DNA from: Desulfomonile tiedjei
GTDB taxonomy: Bacteria > Desulfobacterota > Desulfomonilia > Desulfomonilales > Desulfomonilaceae
NCBI GenBank assembly: GCA_016212925.1
Contig: JACRDF010000047.1
Location: 1-64,000 of the forward strand
Direction of reading: 5' to 3'
Length of the DNA stretch: 64,000 nt
A model generated the notes under the pieces. The model did not search any database and had not been told where the DNA came from. It saw nothing but the letters and a program-made list of their open reading frames with translations. Below are positions 8,451-15,651 of the stretch, one piece after another. Both the position numbers and the translations under genes were made by a program. The number at the start of each line of letters is the position of its first letter. The first letter of the stretch is position 1.

Positions 8451-11400
8451 ATGATAGCAAGAATCCTCAAGTTCTCGATTCAGCAACGATGGACCATGAT
8501 CGGTCTGACTCTGCTAATGGCCGCGCTCGGCGTGTACAACCTCGGAAGGATTAACATTGATGCGGTCCCCGACATCACCAACATTCAGGTTCAGGTCAGC
8601 GCTTTAGGGCCTGGATTATCCGCTTTGGAGATGGAACAGAGAATCACGTATCCCGTAGAAACCGGACTTGCCGGGCTACCGGGACTCGTCCGGACTCGCT
8701 CAATATCTCAGTATGGGGTCACGCTGGTGACGGCAATATTTGAGGACGGGACCAATGTGTATTTCGCCCGCCAACTCGTCAGCGAACGTCTTCAAGAGAT
8801 TAAAGGAAAGCTTCCGCCCGGGATTGAGCCAACTATGGGCCCTATTTCCACGGGTCTGGGCGAGATTTTCATGTGGACGGTGGAGGCTTTGCCTGGTGCC
8901 AAGAAGCCCGATGGAACGGCATACACGCTCATGGACCTGCGGACAATCCAGCACTGGATCATTCGACCGCAACTCAGGAACACTCCGGGCGTGACCGACA
9001 TCAACACGATAGGAGGCTATGAAAAGCAATTCCACGTTACTCCTGATCCGTACAAACTCATTGCTCACGGATTGACCTTTACCGACCTTACAGCATCCCT
9101 GAATGCCAACAACTCGAATGTAGGAGCAGGTTATATCGAAAGGAGCGGGGGCTATTATGTGGTCAGGGCTCCAGGACAGGTGGCCGATCTCGAAGATATT
9201 CGGAAAATTATTGTGAAGAATGTCCGGGGTATCCCGATTCTTGTGAGGGATATTGCTACTGTCGAGCTTGGGAAGGAACTCAGAACGGGCGCAGCAACGA
9301 AAGATGGCGAAGAAACTGTCTTGGGAACGGTTTTCATGCTCATGGGTGAGAACAGCCGAGTTGTGGCGCAAAGAGCTGCCCAGAAGCTCAAAGAGATTAA
9401 CCGATATCTTCCCGAGGGCGTTATTGCACGGGCCGTCTACGACAGGACAAGCCTGGTTGACCGCACCATTGATACGGTGCGCAAGAGCCTAACGGAAGGG
9501 GCGATACTAGTCATAGTGATCCTGTTCCTGTTCCTGGGAAATATCCGAGCGGCATTTATTACTGCGCTGGTCATCCCGCTGTCCATGCTCTTTACGGCCA
9601 CCGGCATGGCCATAAACAAGCTGAGTGCCAACCTTATGAGCCTGGGGGCCATTGATTTCGGCATTATCGTGGACGGCGCAGTCGTCATTATCGAGAATTG
9701 CGCTCGCAAGCTTACCGAAGCCCAGGAAGAGCATGGTAGAACTCTTAACCAGGGGGAGCGCATCGACATCATCTGGAAAGCATCCCAGGAAGTACGCAAA
9801 CCGATGCTGTTCGGGGAGCTTATCATCATCATTGTGTATTTTCCGATTCTGGCGCTCAGCGGGGTTGAGGGAAAGATGTTCACCCCCATGGCTCTCACGG
9901 TTCTCCTAGCCTTGACCGGCGCGCTTGTTCTCTCGTTCACTTTTGTCCCGTCGGCCGTAGCAATATTCCTGTCACGTGGACTCTCTCACGGAGAAAACTT
10001 CGTCACACGCAGAACGAAACAGTTGTATCGTCCGGTCCTCACAATGGTCCTAAATAACAAGAAATTGGTGGTCGTAGCAGCGGGAGTCATCGTGGCCATA
10101 AGCGCTCTCGCCGCCACCCGTATGGGAAGCGAGTTTATCCCCACTCTTGACGAAGGTGACGTCGCTATTCACACGTCGCGCATACCGGATACGAGTTTGA
10201 CGCAAACGATAGAGTTGCAGTCGCTTGTGGAAAAGAACCTTCTCCAAACGTTTCCGCAAGTTGCCATGGTGTTCGGAAAAGTGGGAACGTCGGAGATTGC
10301 CACTGAACCTCACCCGCCAGGTACAGGAGAAAACGCCATTATCCTGAAGCCGCGCAGCGAGTGGCCCGATCCAAACCTCCCCAAAGCGGTACTTGTCAAA
10401 CAAATTGAGGAAGAGGTAGGTAAAATTCCTGGCAGCAATTCGGAGTTCAGTCAGCCGATTCGTATGCGATTTAATCATCTGTTGGCCGGTGTTTTCAGTG
10501 ACGTAGCGATCAAGGTGTTCGGTGATGATATGGAAGTCATGCTGCATAAGGCTGAGGAGGTAGCCGAACTGGTCAAGAGAATCCCTGGGGCCATGCACGT
10601 AAAGGTGGAACAGGTCTCGGGGTTACCGATGTTGACCGTGCAGATGAAGCGCGAAGAGATGGCCAGGTATGGCCTCAACGTCTCGGATGTCCAGGAGATA
10701 GCTGAGATGGCTGTCGGCGGAAAGACAGCGGGACTGGTCTTTGAGGGAGACCGCCGTTTCGACGTAGTGGTTCGTCTCCCAGAAGATCTTCGAACCGATG
10801 TCGAGGCTTTGCGAGAGTTGCCTATTCCCCTGCCACAGCATGAAACGTTTGAAGGGCCGATGTTATCGTCAGTGAGCAATCCCGAGAGAAAAAAACCGAG
10901 ATTCTATACCACCTTGGGGTCCGTTGCCGATTTGGTAGTTGTCATGGGTCCCAATCAGATCACTCGTGAAGACGGCAAGAGACGGGTTGTAGTGACCACG
11001 AACGTCAGAGACCGAGACCTTGGTTCATTTGTGGAAGAAGCTCAGAAGATCGTTCGGGAAAAGGTCACGGTTCCAGGGGGTTATTGGATCACATGGGGTG
11101 GAGAATTCGAGCAGCTTATCTCTGCGGCGAAACGTCTTCAAGTTGTGGTTCCCTTGGCGTTGTTCCTCATCCTCGCATTGTTGTTTGCCGCATTTGGATC
11201 ACTGCGGTACGCCTTCCTGGTCTTTACAGGAGTTCCTCTCGCCCTGACGGGAGGGCTGGCAGCATTGTGGATCAGGGATATTCCACTTTCCATATCCGCG
11301 GCTGTCGGGTTCATTGCCCTTTCTGGGGTCGCCGTGTTAAACGGGCTTGTTATGATCACATTCATCAACAACCTGCGGGAAGAAGGCAAGCCGTTGGAAG

Positions 11401-11648
11401 AAGCGATTATTCAGGGGGCACTCACTAGGTTGCGCCCTGTTCTGATGACTGCACTCGTGGCATCTGTAGGTTTCATTCCCATGGCAATTGCGACCGGTAC
11501 CGGGGCTGAAGTCCAAAAACCTCTTGCAACAGTGGTTATAGGCGGTCTGATTTCGAGCACACTCTTGACACTGATGGTATTGCCTGCACTATACGCTCTC
11601 GTGGAAGGACGAGGACATAGCGTGATGAAATTGAGTGGTGATGACTGA
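8451..11648 (+). CDS. czcA: CzcA-type heavy-metal efflux RND pump
   Basis: This 1065-residue inner-membrane proton/metal antiporter has the two-fold RND layout: TM1, a large periplasmic loop, TM2-6, then TM7, a second loop and TM8-12. The diagnostic TM4 motif is DFGIIVDGAVVIIEN, placing D402, D408 and E415 at the positions reported as essential in Cupriavidus CzcA. This signature marks the Co/Zn/Cd (HME1-like) branch rather than the CusA copper/silver branch. The family opening NIDAVPDITNIQVQV is also present. It follows the adaptor gene by nine bases. No outer-membrane channel gene (czcC/tolC-like) lies nearby, so the pump must recruit one encoded elsewhere. Confidence 0.95.
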   Translation: MIARILKFSIQQRWTMIGLTLLMAALGVYNLGRINIDAVPDITNIQVQVSALGPGLSALEMEQRITYPVETGLAGLPGLVRTRSISQYGVTLVTAIFEDGTNVYFARQLVSERLQEIKGKLPPGIEPTMGPISTGLGEIFMWTVEALPGAKKPDGTAYTLMDLRTIQHWIIRPQLRNTPGVTDINTIGGYEKQFHVTPDPYKLIAHGLTFTDLTASLNANNSNVGAGYIERSGGYYVVRAPGQVADLEDIRKIIVKNVRGIPILVRDIATVELGKELRTGAATKDGEETVLGTVFMLMGENSRVVAQRAAQKLKEINRYLPEGVIARAVYDRTSLVDRTIDTVRKSLTEGAILVIVILFLFLGNIRAAFITALVIPLSMLFTATGMAINKLSANLMSLGAIDFGIIVDGAVVIIENCARKLTEAQEEHGRTLNQGERIDIIWKASQEVRKPMLFGELIIIIVYFPILALSGVEGKMFTPMALTVLLALTGALVLSFTFVPSAVAIFLSRGLSHGENFVTRRTKQLYRPVLTMVLNNKKLVVVAAGVIVAISALAATRMGSEFIPTLDEGDVAIHTSRIPDTSLTQTIELQSLVEKNLLQTFPQVAMVFGKVGTSEIATEPHPPGTGENAIILKPRSEWPDPNLPKAVLVKQIEEEVGKIPGSNSEFSQPIRMRFNHLLAGVFSDVAIKVFGDDMEVMLHKAEEVAELVKRIPGAMHVKVEQVSGLPMLTVQMKREEMARYGLNVSDVQEIAEMAVGGKTAGLVFEGDRRFDVVVRLPEDLRTDVEALRELPIPLPQHETFEGPMLSSVSNPERKKPRFYTTLGSVADLVVVMGPNQITREDGKRRVVVTTNVRDRDLGSFVEEAQKIVREKVTVPGGYWITWGGEFEQLISAAKRLQVVVPLALFLILALLFAAFGSLRYAFLVFTGVPLALTGGLAALWIRDIPLSISAAVGFIALSGVAVLNGLVMITFINNLREEGKPLEEAIIQGALTRLRPVLMTALVASVGFIPMAIATGTGAEVQKPLATVVIGGLISSTLLTLMVLPALYALVEGRGHSVMKLSGDD

Positions 11649-11728
11649 TGCGCCATTGCCTCGGGGGGTAATATGCCAATTTCATGTCCACTCGATCAAG
11701 AGGGACGATCCCAGTTTTGGAGTGTTCC

Positions 11729-11935
11729 ATGAAGAACGGTTTCCTGTATATCTTTGCCATAGCGCTGTTTCTGTTAACGCCTCTCATCGCAGCTCCGCAC
11801 GGACCAGCCAAGGATCAGAAAGGGGAAAGGGTCTTCTGTTGTCACGGGAAGGGGAAATGCGATAATCTGCACGGAAAAGCCGATTGCGAAAAGGAAGGCG
11901 GAAAGGTGGTCAAAAGCTGCAAGGAGTGTAAGTAG
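11729..11935 (+). CDS. Small secreted Cys-rich protein (paralogue of the 20149-20364 gene)
   Basis: This 68-residue protein has a signal peptide (MKNGFLYIFAIALFLLTPLIAA) and a compact mature domain with six cysteines: CCHGKGKC, then ADC, then GGKVVKSCKECK at the C-terminus. The spacing matches the gene at 20149-20364, where CCKDGKC, ADC and GGKVVKDCKDCK occur in the same order. The ATG at 11729 is chosen over an upstream in-frame ATG at 11684 because TTGGAG lies six bases before it and the signal peptide begins there. It is 80 bp downstream of czcA on the same strand. A periplasmic metal-binding role is inferred; no named family was recognised. Confidence 0.75.
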   Translation: MKNGFLYIFAIALFLLTPLIAAPHGPAKDQKGERVFCCHGKGKCDNLHGKADCEKEGGKVVKSCKECK

Positions 11936-11975
11936 ATCACTAGGTCGTCATTTCAGATAAGCCGTTTCAAGGCCC

Positions 11976-12022
11976 AGGAGAAGGCGTGGCAAGGATTCTG
12001 TGTTGCTGCAACGCTTTCTCCT
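11976..12022 (+). terminator. Hairpin downstream of the Cys-rich protein gene
   Basis: AGGAGAAGGCGT (11976-11987) pairs with ACGCTTTCTCCT (12011-12022), with one G-U pair and further inner pairing GCAA/TTGC. There is no strong T tract, so it may be an intrinsic or partly Rho-assisted end of the efflux transcript. Confidence 0.4.
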
Positions 12023-12145
12023 AGACATGGTCACAAACCGTCATCTGATGCAAGAAGGGCAGAGCATCGAGCCTCTTGAAACGTCTCTGCTATCCGAGCT
12101 TTGCCAAGTCCCGAGGACATTTCGCTCGGAAGCCCTCGGGAGGTT

Positions 12146-12469
12146 CTAGCCGCAGCAAGCCACGTCCCATCGGCGGTCAAAACCTCCAGCGTCGCTGTCC
12201 TTGGCGTCCTTTTCTTCTTCGTCTTCTTCGGCCTCGCGGCCGTTGTTGTCATCGTCTTTCTTGGCCACGAGAAGCCAATTTCCGCTGCCGTCAGGATTCA
12301 GGACCCCATTCGGGAGAACGATTTCAGATTCGTGGTACCGTCCTTGGAGAGCCGCTTTGTCATAGCTCGTGATATTCTGCGGTCCCGACGTGCCCCGATC
12401 CGAAATCAAAAACAAAGAGAGAGCAGTGATCAATAGGACGCCGAGCAAGAATTTCACTTGGTTCTGCAT
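12146..12469 (-). CDS. Small exported acidic protein, partner of the outer-membrane protein
   Basis: This 107-residue protein begins with a signal peptide or anchor (VKFLLGVLLITALSLFLI). Near residue 70 it has a strongly acidic run (KKDDDNNGREAEEDEEEKD) that could bind divalent cations, and it ends in a double cysteine (DVACCG). GGAG lies upstream of the ATG in ATAAGGAGATTTAATC. It sits 39 bp downstream of the beta-barrel gene on the same strand, so the two probably share the operator-controlled promoter at 14481-14519. I do not recognise the family. Confidence 0.6.
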   Translation of the reverse strand: MQNQVKFLLGVLLITALSLFLISDRGTSGPQNITSYDKAALQGRYHESEIVLPNGVLNPDGSGNWLLVAKKDDDNNGREAEEDEEEKDAKDSDAGGFDRRWDVACCG

Positions 12470-12508
12470 GATTAAATCTCCTTATCGAAGTCGCACAGTC
12501 ACGGGTTT

Positions 12509-14287
12509 TCAGAATGTCAATTGCATAGAGAATTCCCCGCCGATCACCGGGTCGATAGTACGGCCTGGACGGGTACCAAAGTTATTTCCAGCCGTACCAG
12601 CATTCCATCCCGGAACGGATCTGTCGATGCAAGCGTAGCTGAACCATTTCCCCGGCTGCCAGTAGCCGAGAACTATTGTCGCGGTCCAGCCTTCCAGAAG
12701 TTTCCAGTCAGCTCCACAGTCGATCTCGTAACCGAGTTCTCTGTCGGGAATATTGGGTGAGGCGGGGTAACGGTTTAAATTGGTAAAATCCACGTTGCCG
12801 TTAATTATGACGTCATTGAAGCCAGCCTCATTGGGGCCGAGGCAACCCCAGCTATATCCGTCAGAGGTTCTCCTCGCCCAAAAAAAGCTGCCGTACACGT
12901 TCAAGTTCGCTGCGACAGCGTAATCCATTCGAGCCCCCAAAACGAATGCGTCTCTCAAAAATCCTTGATCTCCCGCCAAGTTGTACGCGTTGAGGCCGAA
13001 CCCGTAATCGGAGCCTAATATGTAGCCGTACGGCCTGATCACGCTGAAACTCGCGAGATGTCGGTCAAATACGTCGTGTCTGACGAACGCGGCGGCCTGC
13101 CTATCGATGAAACCACCGGCCCGACGATCAGGCCCAGGTGCATAGGCGCTCAAGAGGCTCACCTTGACTGGACCGGCGACTAAGCCTGTTTCAACCATGT
13201 ATTTCCACTGCTCTACGTAACGGTTATTGGGAAGACCATACATCGCGGCCGAATTCGAAAGAGGCAAACCAAAGGGCGCAACCAAACCAAAGGGCGGCGG
13301 AATCGGAACCGGGGTCGTCAGAAGGTACCGGTCGGTCCAATAGAGCCAGGCCGCCTCCGCGTTGAAGAATAACCGGCCATTGTTGTACTTAACGTACGCG
13401 CAGCCGTGGAAGAGATTCGAGTCGAGAGCCCACGGGGGAGGAGATGCCAAAGGATCAGAGGAGTCCACCAGCACTGCCTCGGGACCGATGTGATAGCTCC
13501 CGTACGCAGCGACGACTCCAGCGTTAACAGGACCGCTAAAATAGTTCACGAATGCGAGGACATCCTTGGAGAATGACCCGCTCCTATCTGCCACGCTGAA
13601 ATATTGGCCGGGAACAAAAAATCCTAATCCCGTCACATATGTCGGGAGATTGTAGGGATCACCGTATCCGATGGTGGAACTCCCAGCGAAGCGGTACGGA
13701 TAGAAGCCAATACCGATATCAAGAGGACCGTATGGCGCCGCGAGAAGAAGAGATTCAGTCGTAGCCATCCCTGCTCCATCGTACTGGAGCCCGGTGCCGA
13801 ACGCCCAGCGCCTCTTGCCAATCGCCACAACTCCCACGGGGGTGTTCACCGTGGCCCAAAAGAGGGTCCACTGACCCTCACTAAACGCGTTATTGAGTCC
13901 GGGAGCGTTTTGGGTGATATAATTCGGGGTCTGTGGCTGTCCGTACAAGCCAATGCGATACTTGCCCTGAAATCTCAGCGCCTCGTTGACCTTGATCTGA
14001 GGCAAAAACTCTACATTGAACCATGACCACCCTGCATCTGCACTGGTGGTGATGTTGGTGTCGAACTGACCGCCGTTCCAGAAGTTGAGATTGGCGGTTC
14101 TCGTGCCCGCACCATTGTCCACGTTGTACGGACCGAAGAATCCTTGTGTTCCGCGCTGGTTGTACCACTGGTAGGTCCAATTAAATGCACCGGCCAACTG
14201 AAACTCCCACGCGAAGACCGGCAGCGCCATCAAGACGAAGCATAGGCTCAAAGCAGTCACCAAAATTAAAGACCCGGTCGCTCGCAT
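12509..14287 (-). CDS. Outer-membrane beta-barrel (porin-like) protein, probably metal-regulated
   Basis: This 592-residue protein has a signal peptide ending in ALPVFAWEF. The remainder is rich in Tyr, Trp, Asn and Gly with alternating short hydrophobic strands, and ends in a terminal Phe (GGEFSMQLTF), as expected of an outer-membrane barrel. Motifs such as GYWQPGKWFSYA and aromatic-rich strands recall large porins of Deltaproteobacteria, but I cannot name a family. The start at 14287 is supported by TAAGGAGGAAAAC just upstream; a longer in-frame start at 14392 would displace the signal peptide. The upstream palindromic operator, identical in layout to that of feoB, suggests control by the same metal-dependent repressor and a possible role in metal uptake. 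Confidence 0.75.
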   Translation of the reverse strand: MRATGSLILVTALSLCFVLMALPVFAWEFQLAGAFNWTYQWYNQRGTQGFFGPYNVDNGAGTRTANLNFWNGGQFDTNITTSADAGWSWFNVEFLPQIKVNEALRFQGKYRIGLYGQPQTPNYITQNAPGLNNAFSEGQWTLFWATVNTPVGVVAIGKRRWAFGTGLQYDGAGMATTESLLLAAPYGPLDIGIGFYPYRFAGSSTIGYGDPYNLPTYVTGLGFFVPGQYFSVADRSGSFSKDVLAFVNYFSGPVNAGVVAAYGSYHIGPEAVLVDSSDPLASPPPWALDSNLFHGCAYVKYNNGRLFFNAEAAWLYWTDRYLLTTPVPIPPPFGLVAPFGLPLSNSAAMYGLPNNRYVEQWKYMVETGLVAGPVKVSLLSAYAPGPDRRAGGFIDRQAAAFVRHDVFDRHLASFSVIRPYGYILGSDYGFGLNAYNLAGDQGFLRDAFVLGARMDYAVAANLNVYGSFFWARRTSDGYSWGCLGPNEAGFNDVIINGNVDFTNLNRYPASPNIPDRELGYEIDCGADWKLLEGWTATIVLGYWQPGKWFSYACIDRSVPGWNAGTAGNNFGTRPGRTIDPVIGGEFSMQLTF

Positions 14288-14480
14288 TTTAGTTTTCCTC
14301 CTTATCACGCCCCGTGTCCTCATCGTCCGAGCTGACGATGGCCAGGGCTTAACCAACAACAAATTGGATTTACAAACAGGCCGGATTCTCACAGATTATC
14401 ACAGAGCCAGAGGAGATTCCCTTTAAATCTGTCTGCCCGTTACCTGATCAATCAACCCGATTTGTAAGAGCACTCGATAG

Positions 14481-14519
14481 TAGTTAGTCACGTCTAACTA
14501 AAATCGCGCTACCTGTCAA
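14481..14519 (-). promoter_or_regulatory. Promoter with overlapping DtxR-like palindromic operator, upstream of the outer-membrane protein
   Basis: A nearly perfect 20-bp palindrome (TAGTTAG on one arm, CTAACTA on the other) spans 14481-14500. On the minus strand TTGACA lies at 14519-14514, and 17 bp on a weak -10 (TAGACG, 14496-14491) overlaps the palindrome. The -35 to palindrome-centre distance equals that at feoB, and flanking bases are also shared. The start codon is about 195 bp downstream, so the transcript has a long leader. Confidence 0.7.
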
Positions 14520-14741
14520 GAGTTTTTTCTCCCCCTCGTCGCAAGAATAGATGGAGGGAGGTATTGATTTTGCTTCTAGCTGCGCTGTACTATTTGAGAC
14601 GATCCTGTAATACAAGGTATTACAATGCCTGTCAAGGATAATGTCGTTTGGCCACGAGACCCGGAACAAGCGGGCGCTCGGAGGCCTAAAGTGATTCTCA
14701 AAAGGTTTCGCGGAATGAAGCTTCAGTGTTGGTTGGGTCAA

Positions 14742-14818
14742 CGGCGGCCAATAGGCCGCCCTACGGGGGATGAGACCAAGCCTGGGACGGCAAATGTAGG
14801 GCGGCCTATTGGCCGCCG
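14742..14818. repeat. Perfect 23-bp inverted repeat with self-palindromic arms
   Basis: The arm at 14742-14764 is the exact reverse complement of 14796-14818. Each arm contains its own palindrome, GGCGGCC-AATA-GGCCGCC. The spacer is 31 bp. This resembles a REP/BIME-type intergenic element. Confidence 0.75.
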
Positions 14819-14934
14819 CAAATTACGAGGATGGTCAAGTTCGAGCCGAAAGAGGCGCTCCCCAGCCAATCCGTGATTACTTTCGAGAACAGGTATAAAG
14901 GCCGCGAAACGCCAAGAATGGCGGCCCGGTTCTG

Positions 14935-15096
14935 TAGGTGCCGGCCTCCGTGCCGGCACATTTTGCACATACACATCAACTAGTTAGGCCCGGCAGAGAC
15001 CCCGGATCGCGGTCCGGGGCAGGCTCTGGGCCCTACGGGGCTTCTTGGAACGCGGGCCGCGCACAGGGCTAAATTAGTGGCAACCGTTATAGAGCC
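14935..15096 (+). repeat. Composite intergenic repeat, copy 1 (left end unclear)
   Basis: It contains the GTGCCGGCC...GGCCGGCAC-type palindrome at 14938-14959, an ATCAACTAG tract, a CCCGGATCGCGGTCCGGGG palindrome from 15001, and a right-end motif AATTAGTGGCAACCGTTATA at 15072-15091. The same order recurs at 31470-31695 (inverted) and 40257-40462. The left terminal repeat seen in the other copies is not obvious here. Confidence 0.5.
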
Positions 15097-15123
15097 GGAA
15101 AGCTATAGTCGAGGGATGTCCTT

Positions 15124-15651
15124 TTAGGATTTTCTGTGGCTTTGTTCCGCGGATTTCTTTTCTTGCGCTCTTTCGGCAAGGCGCCTGGCCCTTCTATCCG
15201 TCGCTTCACGATTACGGCGGAAGTCGTCTTCCGACTCCAAAACAAGATCCGGGACAGGAGCAGGTCTCCCCTGTTTATCTAGAGCTACAAAAGTCAAATA
15301 CGCGGAGGCGGTATGGCGGACCTCGCCTGTGATGAGGTTTTCAGTCTCTACGCGTACACCGACCTCCATGGATGTCCTCCCAACCATGTTCAAGCTTGCC
15401 TTGAGGATAAGCAGATCGCCCACGAGGACCGGATAGTGAAAATCCAGCCTGTCTATGGACGCAGTGACGGCAATACTCCGCGCATGTCGGATCGCTACCG
15501 CGCCCCCGCAGGTGTCAATGTGCTTCATGATCACGCCGCCGTGGACCTTCCCTGCCGGATTCGCGTCCTGGGGCAGCATCTGGTGGGCCATGACGCACGC
15601 AGTCTCTTTAACGGTTTTGCTTTTCATCCTATTTGCCCCGGGAATCCCCAT
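15124..15651 (-). CDS. Acyl-CoA thioesterase, hotdog fold (YciA/BFIT type)
   Basis: This protein of about 175 residues is a cytoplasmic hotdog-fold acyl-CoA hydrolase. The family block MLPQDANPAGKVHGGVIMKHIDTCGG carries the catalytic Asp in the central helix. RLDFHYPVLVGDLLILKASL and the GxTSMEVGVRVETE strand complete the fold. The C-terminal 40 residues are an extra Arg/Lys/Glu-rich helix. The ATG at 15651 directly follows the stop of the caspase-ankyrin gene (TAAATG), suggesting translational coupling; an in-frame ATG at 15627 (MKSKTVKE) matches the usual family start and is equally possible. The link to the upstream protease gene may only be positional. Confidence 0.88.
   Translation of the reverse strand: MGIPGANRMKSKTVKETACVMAHQMLPQDANPAGKVHGGVIMKHIDTCGGAVAIRHARSIAVTASIDRLDFHYPVLVGDLLILKASLNMVGRTSMEVGVRVETENLITGEVRHTASAYLTFVALDKQGRPAPVPDLVLESEDDFRRNREATDRRARRLAERAQEKKSAEQSHRKS

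Noticed and set aside
8700-9371. 223-residue minus-strand ORF within czcA
   Set aside because: Antisense to the RND pump gene, with no domain signature.
8451-11648. Assignment of the RND pump as CusA (copper/silver)
   Set aside because: The helix-4 motif DFGIIVDGAVVIIEN is of the CzcA type, and no Met-rich copper sites were seen.
14742-14818. CRISPR array or integron attachment site
   Set aside because: There are only two arms in inverted orientation, with no periodic direct repeats and no cas or integrase genes.
14938-14968. GGCAC...TTGC pattern resembling a sigma-54 promoter
   Set aside because: The spacing between the two parts is too short for a -24/-12 promoter, and the sequence recurs as part of a dispersed repeat.
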